36,891 bases of DNA, taken from NCBI GenBank assembly GCA_001773775.1, contig MEXR01000035.1, forward strand, positions 1 to 36,891, written 5' to 3'. How positions within the stretch are numbered: position 1 is the first letter of the stretch; each line of letters opens with the position of its first letter. Source of the stretch: Candidatus Amesbacteria bacterium RIFOXYB1_FULL_44_23 (lineage in GTDB: Bacteria > Patescibacteriota > Microgenomatia > CAZETR01 > Amesbacteraceae). This document shows, piece by piece, positions 1 through 9,700 of this stretch. The notes under the pieces are model-generated. The model made no database searches, was not told where the DNA came from, and saw nothing but the letters and a program-made list of their open reading frames with translations. Made by a program: the position numbers and the translations under genes.

Positions 1-2
1 CA

Positions 3-278
3 ATCGAAAATCTTAAGAACACGGGATTATATAAACAACTTTACGACATAGTTTTAACTGGAGTAGTTACGGATATCACTCCTGAATATTATTCCACCCT
101 CTTTCAGTTGGGATTAAAAGTTCGAAAGCATCCTCTGGCCACCTACACTCTTTCTTCGCCGGATCAGCTTGAAAACCCACCTTCATCGTCTAAATATGAC
201 TACCAGTGGGTGCTAATCCCCAAAAAGAACGATTCTTCTGCATTGTTTGAATACGTCACCGGGCTTCTCAATCGGTAG
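3..278 (+). CDS. 3' fragment of a CDS of unknown function, truncated by the window start
   Basis: Open frame from nt 3 to TAG at 276-278: IENLKNTGLYKQLYDIVLTGVVTDITPEYYSTLFQLG...FEYVTGLLNR*. No family recognised. Confidence 0.55.
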   Translation: MENLKNTGLYKQLYDIVLTGVVTDITPEYYSTLFQLGLKVRKHPLATYTLSSPDQLENPPSSSKYDYQWVLIPKKNDSSALFEYVTGLLNR

Positions 279-2382
279 CAACTTCGTAAAGTTTTGTAGA
301 TCCGTATTCAAACCTCAACCTGCCCAAACTCGACAGTGTTGTTTCGTTTAGATTCAGATATTTTCCTCTTTCAGACCAACCCACCACCACATACTTTACT
401 TTGTACTTTTTCAATAATTCTTGCTTCTTAACCGGATCAACCCCGGTATATATCTCCGTAACATCGGCCGATCTTTTTCCAACCGGCTCGTACCCTCCTC
501 GCCACAACCATTCATGAACTGCCCAACCCACCACGGTAGGTAATCCGGTAAATGTCGAAATCCTATTGTAGTCAGTATAGCTATCACCAGGAGCTTCAAG
601 AATCACTGGATGATTTTTTTTGTCAACATTGGCATTCAGCCAATTAATTACCTGAAAATCTTCAGGGTATTTTTCCTCAAGCCACGATAGTCCGTACAGA
701 CCTTTGTATTCCTTCAGGGATCCAAAATATGATCTCACTGAAAAATATGGATATATGGAAACCAAAATCAGCAGCGGAAATGCAAAAATCAAAAACACCT
801 TAGTTAAGAGCTTATGATTTTTTTGTACAACCAAACTTACCAACGTATAGCCAGAAACAAACGACATTAGTATAAAGGCCTGATATCCAAGCTTAAACAT
901 TGTATTGCTCCTGAAATGTAATGGATAAATGTCTTTAAAGTAAAAAAATTCTGGAAACACAATCAATAGCGCTGAAAATACAGAAATTATTAATAGCAAC
1001 TTTCTCGTTTTATCGCCCTTTTTAACAAAGGAGGCCAGTCCAATTGCCGCGTAAGCAAAGAAACCCCAGAGAACAACAAGCATCCACAATTCTGATTTCT
1101 GACATTTTTCTACTCCTTCAAACAACAGCGGGCCAATTTTCCTGTTTTCTAGTAAAGCTGGAGGACAATTAATTGCCACCCCAGACACAAACGGCTTGAA
1201 AGTTACCATAAATGGAATAACTGTAATTAAAAATGTGATCAAAATTGGAAGGATCTGTTTACCCACTAGAACTATCACCTTTTTAATATTTTCAAACCCG
1301 GACCAATTATTTATAAATTTAAAAAACATCCACAACCCAATATAAATTGGTCCATCGAGAGCATTTGTCATAAACGCCAATCCAGATAAAAATCCATAAA
1401 TAATCTGTATTATCTCTACTCTTTTTTTATCGGTCTCTTCCCACAATAAAATATTCAAGGCTAATAAAATTAGAGCAATTGGTATAGCCAGCACGTGTCC
1501 ATGAATATCCGAAACCACGAACGAATAAGACGGGAATTCATGAATCGAATATGGAATAAACCTGGTGGCGTTCGGGTACCAATAAGTATTCCACCCATCC
1601 AAAAACTCCTCCTTGTTAAATAAGTTAGACCAAATTTGCCAAAAGGGTGGAGGTGAGTCTACTGTGTACCCCCTAGTAAATGCATAAACACTATGCAGAT
1701 TTCCAGACAGCGTCACCAGCCAGGCAATAAATATTGCCCCAATTAAGGCGGTTTTTGGCGAAAGTTTTGAAAGAATTTTGCGTCCCATCACAAAGCTTGT
1801 AGTAAATGTTACTGAAAACAGCGTCGCCAACATCAAATTAAATCCAAAAGAAAGACTCACTCCAGTTAACTTCACCAGCACAGCCATTGTTAGGTGCCCA
1901 AAATAGTAATAATTTATAGGTTGGCCAGAAAACCACATATCCTTGGGAGGAAAATATCCGCCGTTTAATATTGATTGAGTAAACCCAAAATCCATGAACT
2001 TTTCCAAACCGTTGATCGTCGGTTCGTGTGCTTTTATCCAAGACCAAAACAACAAACAAAACAAAAACAATAACTCTTCAACTAAAATTTCCTTCCAGGA
2101 TTCCCTATAGGCATCTGAATTTTTATGTTTAAACATTACCCATCCGCTCAAACTTGCCAAAATTATCATCGAAATAATAATTAAGCCAAGCCCAAACGGA
2201 GCGATACTCGTAATTGCCATCAACCAAACCAGATACGAGACAATCAAAAGACCTATGGGCTTTGCCAGTAACCACTTACCCTTCCATGTAGGAAATAAGA
2301 AATTTACGATCGGTTTGGCAAGCAGACCCAATATCCAGATCCCGGCCCACCATTTTATTGCTAAAATACCATCAGTAAGCAC
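268..2382 (-). CDS. Polytopic membrane protein, DUF2298 / Chlor_Arch_YYY-like
   Basis: 704 aa, many TM segments, YYYFGH motif typical of DUF2298; GTG start. Confidence 0.8.
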   Translation of the reverse strand: MLTDGILAIKWWAGIWILGLLAKPIVNFLFPTWKGKWLLAKPIGLLIVSYLVWLMAITSIAPFGLGLIIISMIILASLSGWVMFKHKNSDAYRESWKEILVEELLFLFCLLFWSWIKAHEPTINGLEKFMDFGFTQSILNGGYFPPKDMWFSGQPINYYYFGHLTMAVLVKLTGVSLSFGFNLMLATLFSVTFTTSFVMGRKILSKLSPKTALIGAIFIAWLVTLSGNLHSVYAFTRGYTVDSPPPFWQIWSNLFNKEEFLDGWNTYWYPNATRFIPYSIHEFPSYSFVVSDIHGHVLAIPIALILLALNILLWEETDKKRVEIIQIIYGFLSGLAFMTNALDGPIYIGLWMFFKFINNWSGFENIKKVIVLVGKQILPILITFLITVIPFMVTFKPFVSGVAINCPPALLENRKIGPLLFEGVEKCQKSELWMLVVLWGFFAYAAIGLASFVKKGDKTRKLLLIISVFSALLIVFPEFFYFKDIYPLHFRSNTMFKLGYQAFILMSFVSGYTLVSLVVQKNHKLLTKVFLIFAFPLLILVSIYPYFSVRSYFGSLKEYKGLYGLSWLEEKYPEDFQVINWLNANVDKKNHPVILEAPGDSYTDYNRISTFTGLPTVVGWAVHEWLWRGGYEPVGKRSADVTEIYTGVDPVKKQELLKKYKVKYVVVGWSERGKYLNLNETTLSSLGRLRFEYGSTKLYEVATD

Positions 2383-2388
2383 ACTGCC

Positions 2389-2396
2389 ATTATAGT
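2389..2396. promoter_or_regulatory. Overlapping divergent -10 elements (minus TATAAT 2394-2389; plus TATAGT 2391-2396)
   Basis: Each hexamer is followed by exactly 6 nt and then a start codon (GTG at 2382 on minus, ATG at 2403 on plus). Confidence 0.5.
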
Positions 2397-2402
2397 CAAA
2401 CT

Positions 2403-4004
2403 ATGATTAAGTTAAAGACCTACGCTTGGATTACGGCTCTTGTTCTGGTTATTGCGACTATCTCTTTTTGGCTTATGTTTCATACTTTCTCCTATGATAA
2501 TGTCAACAAACAGCTTTTGATATCCTCAAAAATTTACAGTGATTTTGCAAGCCACATCCCTCACATTCGCTCATTCTCTTATGGAAATAACTGGCCACCA
2601 CAACTTCCGATTTTTCCCGGAGAAAAGACGCGTTATCACTATCTATTTTTTGCCGTTGTCGGATACTTAGAAAGAATCGGATTGCCGATTAACCTTGCAC
2701 TCAATATCCCCAGCGCTCTTGGATTTTTGGCCTTGTCACTCTTAATATTCATTACCGGCTCCAAACTATTTTCTTCATTAAAGGTAGGGCTGCTATCAAC
2801 GATTTTTTTTCTTTTTAACGGATCATTTTCATTTGTATCATTTTTCAATAAACATCCGCTTTCTTCCAATAGTGTTAAAGAAATCATCTCCAACGTGGCC
2901 TTTCCCTCTTTTGGACCTTGGGATGGGGGACCAATCGCCGCATTTTGGAACTTAAACATCTATACAAACCAAAGACACCTTGGCCTATCCTTCGCCATTG
3001 CCATGTTGGCGATATACATTTTAACCACAAAAAAAAGCCAACTAATACATCTGACCGGTTTTTTAATTGGATCACTTCTTCTCATAAATCAAGCCGCATT
3101 TATTATTGCCTCAGCCTATTGTCTTTGGATATTTACAACAGACAGCTCAAAAAGACGAAACATCCTTTTTGCTTTGTTCGGCATTGTTCCTTGGGTGTTA
3201 ATAATGGCTGACACCATAAACGCTTCCCCGACAATCAAACTTAATCCATTCTTTCTCATGCCAAAGCCGATTAACATATTTAATTTTATTAAATATTGGG
3301 TTTTAAATTTTGGAATTCATTTCTTTTTAATTCCTATCGGAATGATTTTTTCTCCCCGATCAGCCAAAAAAATTATAGTGCCCACCCTGCTTCTTTTTAT
3401 AGCACCCAACGTTTGGCAATTTTCTCCGGATATGATTAATAATCACAAGCTACTAAATTTCTACACGATTATCGGATCGATGTTTTCTGCGGGGTTTCTG
3501 GTTCATGTTTGGAAATTCAACCCACTGGCTAAGTTGGTGGCGGTTATCATAAGTACTTTTCTGATTCTGGGGGGAGTAATAGATCTTTTCCCAATTAAAA
3601 ATGACTACTATATTAAATTAAACGATATAGGCAACAACCAGCAGGCCGATTTTTATCTCATTCACACTTCGCCCTCCGACATCGTCCTGAATAGTCACTG
3701 GCTCTATCATCCGGCATCTCTTGCTGGAAGATCCATATATAACGGTTATTCGTATTTCACCTGGTCATATGGGTATGATCAGACAACTAGAGAAATATTT
3801 ACCAAAATGATTTATCAGTCAGAATCAAAATCTCAAGCCTGTTCTTTACTAAAGATAACTGACATCAACCATGTTCAGCTGGGAAAGTATCATGAAACCT
3901 TCATTCATCCGAATTGGAAAATGTGGCTGTCGGAATTTAAACCTGAATTTTCTGACCCCGGTTTAGGGGAATATGTATACTCAGTAAAGGAAAACTGTCC
4001 ATGA
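2403..4004 (+). CDS. Polytopic membrane protein, GT-C/DUF2298-like
   Basis: 533 aa, multiple TM segments; the TRYHYLFF segment resembles the YYY region of the divergent neighbour. Confidence 0.65.
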   Translation: MIKLKTYAWITALVLVIATISFWLMFHTFSYDNVNKQLLISSKIYSDFASHIPHIRSFSYGNNWPPQLPIFPGEKTRYHYLFFAVVGYLERIGLPINLALNIPSALGFLALSLLIFITGSKLFSSLKVGLLSTIFFLFNGSFSFVSFFNKHPLSSNSVKEIISNVAFPSFGPWDGGPIAAFWNLNIYTNQRHLGLSFAIAMLAIYILTTKKSQLIHLTGFLIGSLLLINQAAFIIASAYCLWIFTTDSSKRRNILFALFGIVPWVLIMADTINASPTIKLNPFFLMPKPINIFNFIKYWVLNFGIHFFLIPIGMIFSPRSAKKIIVPTLLLFIAPNVWQFSPDMINNHKLLNFYTIIGSMFSAGFLVHVWKFNPLAKLVAVIISTFLILGGVIDLFPIKNDYYIKLNDIGNNQQADFYLIHTSPSDIVLNSHWLYHPASLAGRSIYNGYSYFTWSYGYDQTTREIFTKMIYQSESKSQACSLLKITDINHVQLGKYHETFIHPNWKMWLSEFKPEFSDPGLGEYVYSVKENCP

Positions 4005-5692
4005 TTTCAAATAATAAGTCCATTACATTGTTATTATTAATCTTGACCGTGGGTTTCTTCTTGCGAATTGTCGGCCTGAATTGGGACCAAGACCAGCATC
4101 TTCACCCCGACGAAAGATTCATGACCATGGTGACTGACAAAATCGTTTGGCCGGGATCATTAATGGAGTATTTCAACACCCGCACCTCAACCGCCAATCC
4201 GCACAATATTGGTTTTCCATTTTTTGTTTACGGCACCTTCCCGCTTTTTTTAATTAAAGCCATTTCCCAGGTCTTTAACCAAGATAATTACATTTACATA
4301 ACCTTAATTGGCCGATTTATATCAGCTGTGATGGACTCGTTCAATATTTTATTAATTTATTTGATTATTTCCCGTCTCACCAAACGCATTGTTCCTTCAA
4401 TCTTAGGAGCATTTATATACGCCACCAGTGTTTTGCCTATTCAGCTGTCACATTATTTTGCCACCGACACCCACCTTGTTTTTTTTCAAGTATTAACCTT
4501 CTATTTTCTACTTAAGCGAAAGCCTGTACTGGCAGGATTAGCCTTCGGGCTTGCTTTGTCATCAAAAATAACTGCTGTGTTTTTACTTCCGTTAATTTTA
4601 ATAACCCTCATTTATCAGCACCTGAAACACAAAAACCTCAAATCCTTTGTCATTTCCGGAATACTTATTTTGTTATTTTCAGGTTTTACCTTTAGAGTTT
4701 TTCAACCATATCTTTTTGACGGCGTCTTTTCTCTTAATCAACTTGTGATTAACAACTGGAAACAACTTAAAGCATTTGATGACCCAACGGGCTGGTTTCC
4801 CCCAGCCGTTCAATGGATAAAATCAATTCCTGTTATATTTCCGCTAGAAAATATTTTTTACTGGGGTTTGGGTCCGATTCTCAGCTTACTTGCGTTGTAT
4901 TCAATCGTTAAATCTATTTTAAACTTTAAAAAAGAGCCAATTTTGATGTTTATCAGCCTCTGGATAATAGGTATATTTTTATATCAATCATTCTCATTTG
5001 CCAAACCAATGAGATATTTTTATCCTCTGTATCCATTGGTTTCGGTAATTAGTGGTGTTGCCCTCTATGACTTAATCTTAAAAAGTAAGCACAAATTAAC
5101 AATTGGCATTTTTTGTGTATTGAACCTGATTTGGCCTTTTTCATTCATATCTATATATTTACAACCACACACTCGTGTCCAGGCCACATATTGGATTTAT
5201 AATAATATTCCCGAAAACAGTATTATTTCCTGTGAATATTGGGATGACTGTTTACCTTTGGGCGGTGGTTTAGGGTATCGGTTTATAGAACTTGATCTTT
5301 ACAAACAAGCAGACACCGAGGCTAAAATGACCGATATCTACAAGCGCTTATCACGGATTGACTACTTAGTACTTTCCAGTAACCGTCTATATGGTTCAAT
5401 TATGACAGTTCCCGAAATGTACCCCAACACAACCAAGTTTTACAACGATTTATTTGCGGGTAACCTTGGCTTCGTTAAGGTTTCTGAATTTACCTCCCGC
5501 CCAACTTTTCCCGTCCCGGGCTTAAGGCTCTGTCTTGCCCCGATGTTTATTAATTACGGAAAAGTTGCTCACAAAGATCAGCAGTGCACTTCAACTGGCA
5601 TCAGTTTTGTTGATGATTATGCTGACGAATCACTTACAGTCTACGATCATCCCAAGGTCATTATTTTCAAAAAAATTACTTCAGTCCTCTGA
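4001..5692 (+). CDS. GT-C fold glycosyltransferase-like membrane protein (GT39/PMT_2-like)
   Basis: 563 aa; N-terminal LRIVGLNWDQDQHLHPDERF typical of GT-C enzymes; start overlaps the upstream stop (ATGA). Confidence 0.7.
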   Translation: MISNNKSITLLLLILTVGFFLRIVGLNWDQDQHLHPDERFMTMVTDKIVWPGSLMEYFNTRTSTANPHNIGFPFFVYGTFPLFLIKAISQVFNQDNYIYITLIGRFISAVMDSFNILLIYLIISRLTKRIVPSILGAFIYATSVLPIQLSHYFATDTHLVFFQVLTFYFLLKRKPVLAGLAFGLALSSKITAVFLLPLILITLIYQHLKHKNLKSFVISGILILLFSGFTFRVFQPYLFDGVFSLNQLVINNWKQLKAFDDPTGWFPPAVQWIKSIPVIFPLENIFYWGLGPILSLLALYSIVKSILNFKKEPILMFISLWIIGIFLYQSFSFAKPMRYFYPLYPLVSVISGVALYDLILKSKHKLTIGIFCVLNLIWPFSFISIYLQPHTRVQATYWIYNNIPENSIISCEYWDDCLPLGGGLGYRFIELDLYKQADTEAKMTDIYKRLSRIDYLVLSSNRLYGSIMTVPEMYPNTTKFYNDLFAGNLGFVKVSEFTSRPTFPVPGLRLCLAPMFINYGKVAHKDQQCTSTGISFVDDYADESLTVYDHPKVIIFKKITSVL

Positions 5693-6815
5693 GCAACTCT
5701 TCGTAAAAACAAATCGTTTTTTCAATTGCAAATTCTTTTCGCGCTCTAGTACTCATTTCTTTGTATTCTTTTTTTTGGCTCCAGACCGCTTCAATCGCTT
5801 CAGCTAATTTTTCTACCTCTCCCGGAGGCACCAGTTTCCCCATCCCGGTTCTCTGAACTGGGACATTTGCTCCTGGTAAATTACTGGTTACCACTGGCTT
5901 TCCCATCATCATGGCCTCAGCTTGTACAATGCCGAAAGATTCCAGTATCGACGGAACTATTAACAAATCAATATTATTATAAAAAGATCCCATTAGATCA
6001 TTTCTTATTTCTCCTAAAAATATCAAACCGTTACAGTTATTAAGCATTTTCAAAATTCGTTCTCTATACTTCTTTTCGCCAACTGGGCTCATCGATCCCG
6101 CCACAAGAACCACCACCTTACCAACTCCCCACCTTTTTTCTAAATATGGGATGACTTTTATAATATTTTCAAATCCCTTATCCTCAGCCAGTCTTGCCGC
6201 CACTCCTATCACGGCTTTTGTCCCTGGCGGTATTTTATACCGAATAGTTTTAGACAGCGCCTTGTTTTCTCTGGGTAACTTAATCGGAGGGTAAACACTA
6301 TAAATCTTATGCCTTATTTTTTTATAGACTCTTAATGTCTTTGCATATACGTCTGTATAAGTAATCACCTTGTGTGACAACATCATTATTTCCGAATTCA
6401 ACCCTTCCAATACCAGCTCTATCAATTTATCCATCAATCCGCCCCTAAGTTCTACTCTGGCATGGTAAACAGAAATAAGTCGCTTTCTCAGTAGTCTTGC
6501 CATTAAAGCCGGCACCAACCCTTCCGCTTGTGGCAAATTAACCACCACCACATCACAGTTCCGTACGTTTTCCCAACTTTTTTTAAACCAGTCAAGAGAA
6601 ACATATCCTTTACTCAGTGCAAAATCTGGCTTTGCCCTAACTACCGACACCCCATCCACAATTTCCATCTCACTTAGTTCTGGATCGTGTCTCATACACA
6701 ACACAGAAACTTCCACCCCCTTTTTTGTAGCCAGCTCACCCGCCAGAGTCTTGACGTAATTTGTCAATCCGGAAACATACGGCGAGTAGTATGTCAGACT
6801 AAATAATATTTTCAT
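5676..6815 (-). CDS. Glycosyltransferase family 4 (GT-B)
   Basis: MKILFSLTYYSPYVSGLTNYVKTLAGELA...VIGVAARLAEDKGFENIIKVI...VPSILESFGIVQAEAMMMGKPVV. Start taken at 6815 rather than the extended ORF start. Confidence 0.88.
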   Translation of the reverse strand: MKILFSLTYYSPYVSGLTNYVKTLAGELATKKGVEVSVLCMRHDPELSEMEIVDGVSVVRAKPDFALSKGYVSLDWFKKSWENVRNCDVVVVNLPQAEGLVPALMARLLRKRLISVYHARVELRGGLMDKLIELVLEGLNSEIMMLSHKVITYTDVYAKTLRVYKKIRHKIYSVYPPIKLPRENKALSKTIRYKIPPGTKAVIGVAARLAEDKGFENIIKVIPYLEKRWGVGKVVVLVAGSMSPVGEKKYRERILKMLNNCNGLIFLGEIRNDLMGSFYNNIDLLIVPSILESFGIVQAEAMMMGKPVVTSNLPGANVPVQRTGMGKLVPPGEVEKLAEAIEAVWSQKKEYKEMSTRARKEFAIEKTICFYEELLRGLK

Positions 6816-7377
6816 CCCGTTTAATCTGTTCCAGGGCAAGTTTTAAATACGGAAATTTAAAAGAATATTTCCTGCCTCTGTCTAAAATGTTGTAAATCCA
6901 AAAAAGTTTGGTTCTGGTCTTACCGTTCAAGCTATTAACAATATCCCAGTTGTCTTCAATGTAGTAATCAAATTTGAATTTTTGACACATTTTAAGCTTG
7001 AAGTTGTGAGGTTGATCATTTTTTTCATTTATACAGACGTTTTTAAATGTTTTTGATAATCCCCACCGCTTAAGCCATTGGTAAGTATCATCCTTCACAA
7101 AACCAAACCTGCCCGTTACCAAATAAAACTCATATTTACTCGACTTGCTCATTAATTTTAGTAATTTAACTCCGTTTGCAGGCAACACACTTGGCCAGAC
7201 CACCACAATACGAAACAACATTTTTTGCCATTTATTTTGTGGCACAAAAAAACCCAGCTTCTTTATTTTTAAAATCTTATGTTTAATAAACGCAATTAGT
7301 ACTCGCGCAACCCGCATGGGATGATACGTAACAACTCCGTCAAAATCCAGGCCTACTCTAATCACTTTCCTCATCAC
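6799..7377 (-). CDS. HAD-superfamily-like hydrolase
   Basis: VGLDFDGVVTYHP (motif I), YLVTGR (motif II-like), FDYYIEDN (acidic motif). Confidence 0.65.
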   Translation of the reverse strand: MMRKVIRVGLDFDGVVTYHPMRVARVLIAFIKHKILKIKKLGFFVPQNKWQKMLFRIVVVWPSVLPANGVKLLKLMSKSSKYEFYLVTGRFGFVKDDTYQWLKRWGLSKTFKNVCINEKNDQPHNFKLKMCQKFKFDYYIEDNWDIVNSLNGKTRTKLFWIYNILDRGRKYSFKFPYLKLALEQIKRDENII

Positions 7378-7390
7378 ATCCAGATTTTAC

Positions 7391-8854
7391 TTAACTTTGC
7401 GACTTTTTTAAACCCCAAACCCCCAGCAATGTAATTCCTAACCCCACCAACAGTAGTAACCGAGTTGAACTTTCACCTCCTGATTCGGGAAGCGAGACTA
7501 CTGGTGTAGGAACAGCAGTCGGTTTAGGAGCGGCTGTCGGTGTTATTGTGGTCACTATCGTCGGAGTTGGAATGTTGGTGGGTAAAGCTTGGCTTGCGGT
7601 AGGAGTCGGAATGGTGGTCGGTTTGACTGTGGGTACGATAGTAACTACGGCAGTCGGCACGGCAGTCGGCCGCAGGGTGGGGGAAGGAGATGGTCTTACC
7701 GATGGAGTGGGACTCATTGCGATAGTCGCCGAAGGAGTTGCCGTATATACTGGAAATCCGCTTTCTCCGGCCGCATACACCACAAACGACCGTGTAATTT
7801 TTTTAGTTACCCCCTCTACCACTGCCGTAAGAGTTAAAGTGTGTTCCCCTGGTTCTAGGTTTTCTGGAATTGCATAGGTGAATGTTCCGTCGCTATCAGC
7901 CACAGCCTTGCCCACGATTACGTTTTCCGAATGTACTTCAACCGTCACTTCCGTTCCGGCCGGAGCCTCTCCGATAATCTGAGGTTTTTGAGTATTGACC
8001 CCTTCTCCTTGAAGAGGAGTTAACAGTTTCAGATCTATCACTGGCAACTTCTGCACTTCAAGTGTTGCCGATTCGCTAGCAACCTCCTCCGCTCCCGTCT
8101 CTGTCTGGGCCGTTGTCTTTTCATAATTCTTCCCCAACATGATTTCATACACCGGGCTGTCCGTCCCCGTCGTTATGGTTGCCTGCGAACTCCCCAAAGC
8201 TCCTCCCTGGACTTGTAAGACAACTTCAGTATTGGTTTTGTCATACCGCAGATATTGCCCCAAATCAGCGGTTCGAATAGTAGACAGAGGAATTACCCAA
8301 GAGCCGGTATTTTTTACCATCGCGGCAGCCATTACCCCGCCCGGGATTTGCAGATACACGATTGCTCCTTCTGCCGGTTCTGATGATTGAGTTACGACTT
8401 GTCCATATGCCACGTCAGCTTCAGGCGGTTGTTCGGCTATTGTTGAACCAGTAACCACTTCATATGGGGCCCCGTTCTGGTCATACAGTTGTTTTCCTGC
8501 TCCCACCTTAAACTTATAAGTTGTAGCCGGCTTAAGTCCTCTAACGGTTACCAGGTGTGTCAGGCTTGACTGGACCGACCCTCTCTCTTGATCTCTGTCG
8601 TCAGTTACCACCATATCCAGGCTTTGGCCTTCCCCGTATTGTACAAATCCCACGGTGGCTTTATCGGTCACCCAAGAAACTACAAAAGAGCTGTCTGATA
8701 TATTGGAGACCGCCACTTTGTTGGGAGTATTTTCAGCCGAAGCCAGCGCATTTTTTTGCGATTGATTTTGTACCAGCCACAGACCCGATACTAACCCACC
8801 CAATGCCAAAAACAATCCTAGAATAGTGGGGATTCTAATTTCCCGAATGTTCAT
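7391..8854 (-). CDS. Secreted or surface protein: N-terminal TM/signal, fibronectin type III, Ig-like repeat, Pro/Thr stalk, C-terminal LPESG-TM-KK
   Basis: FN3-like VSNISDSSFVVSWVTDKATVGFVQYG...HLVTVRGLKPATTYKFKV; Ig-like PQIIGEAPAGTEVTVEV; PT-rich tract; LPESGGESSTRLLLLVGLGITLLGVWGLKKSQS. Confidence 0.75.
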   Translation of the reverse strand: MNIREIRIPTILGLFLALGGLVSGLWLVQNQSQKNALASAENTPNKVAVSNISDSSFVVSWVTDKATVGFVQYGEGQSLDMVVTDDRDQERGSVQSSLTHLVTVRGLKPATTYKFKVGAGKQLYDQNGAPYEVVTGSTIAEQPPEADVAYGQVVTQSSEPAEGAIVYLQIPGGVMAAAMVKNTGSWVIPLSTIRTADLGQYLRYDKTNTEVVLQVQGGALGSSQATITTGTDSPVYEIMLGKNYEKTTAQTETGAEEVASESATLEVQKLPVIDLKLLTPLQGEGVNTQKPQIIGEAPAGTEVTVEVHSENVIVGKAVADSDGTFTYAIPENLEPGEHTLTLTAVVEGVTKKITRSFVVYAAGESGFPVYTATPSATIAMSPTPSVRPSPSPTLRPTAVPTAVVTIVPTVKPTTIPTPTASQALPTNIPTPTIVTTITPTAAPKPTAVPTPVVSLPESGGESSTRLLLLVGLGITLLGVWGLKKSQS

Positions 8855-9050
8855 TTTTAATCCTTTCTAATTGTTCAAAAACCTTAATATTCATTGTTGA
8901 GTCAATCGGCTTTAGGTGTTTTTCTACCTCCGTAGTGACGCTCACGTTTACGTAAGCTCTATACACCTCCAAACCAACCCATGTGGCGATGGTTATTAAC
9001 GTCGAAATTAATAGTACCACAATATCCTTATCTATTCCCCTTTTTTTCAT
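8835..9050 (-). CDS. Small single-TM protein of unknown function
   Basis: 71 aa, one TM helix, tightly packed and overlapping both neighbours in an apparent operon. Confidence 0.55.
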   Translation of the reverse strand: MKKRGIDKDIVVLLISTLITIATWVGLEVYRAYVNVSVTTEVEKHLKPIDSTMNIKVFEQLERIKNEHSGN

Positions 9051-9700
9051 ACTTGAGAATTAATTTTGGGTAAATAACCCACCTCAGCCGTAATTGTTAG
9101 TTCCAACCCGCCCTCCTTATTTAGCGAAATAATAACCTCTTTAAAGATAACCAGCCGGCTCATTTTTTCAATAGCCGAAACAGTATTCCGAATCTGCTCA
9201 TAGGTCCCGGAACCCTTTAACTCAAACTTCACTCCAATAACTCCCTCCGGCATCAACGGTTTTTCCGTAGATTGTTTAGCAGGATCAGTCTGAACCACCA
9301 AGGCCTTAGGGATTTTATCTACCGTTAGGGACTTAATGATAATTCCTCCCTCAGAGGCCACACTTCCAACCTCAGAAACCAAGCTTTCCCAATTCGCATC
9401 GTCAGGCAATGCTTCATCCAGCAGCGGCAGCTTTTCTTTCACGGAGTCTAATGTCTTCAGGGCAGTTGTTACGCTTAACGTCTTATCATCCAATTTTTGC
9501 GATATTTCTTTTTGTTGTTGAATTTGACCTAGTAAGGTTGAAATGGTTACCAGGGTTGGCCTTAACGCCAGAACCATCAAAATTATAAGAAGTATCAGCG
9601 ACAAAACCACCCACATGCTGGCCGCCCACAAAGGCTGACTATGAACTGACTGTAGGTATCTTCGATACCTGCTCAAACTGCTTTTGTAATCGAGTGCCAT
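9047..9700 (-). CDS. PilO-like type IV pilus inner-membrane protein
   Basis: One N-terminal TM, coiled coil, C-terminal ferredoxin-like region; adjacent to a PilN-like gene. Confidence 0.6.
   Translation of the reverse strand: MALDYKSSLSRYRRYLQSVHSQPLWAASMWVVLSLILLIILMVLALRPTLVTISTLLGQIQQQKEISQKLDDKTLSVTTALKTLDSVKEKLPLLDEALPDDANWESLVSEVGSVASEGGIIIKSLTVDKIPKALVVQTDPAKQSTEKPLMPEGVIGVKFELKGSGTYEQIRNTVSAIEKMSRLVIFKEVIISLNKEGGLELTITAEVGYLPKINSQV

Noticed and set aside
7500-7730. Possible tandem DNA repeat or CRISPR-like array
   Set aside because: The repetitive look comes from degenerate Pro/Thr codons; there are no identical repeats with regular spacers.
7548-7877. Plus-strand ORFs (7548-7877, 7589-7837) with Gly/Val- and Arg-rich translations
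   Set aside because: They are antisense to the Pro/Thr-rich stalk of the FN3 protein; low-complexity coding on the other strand explains the open frame.
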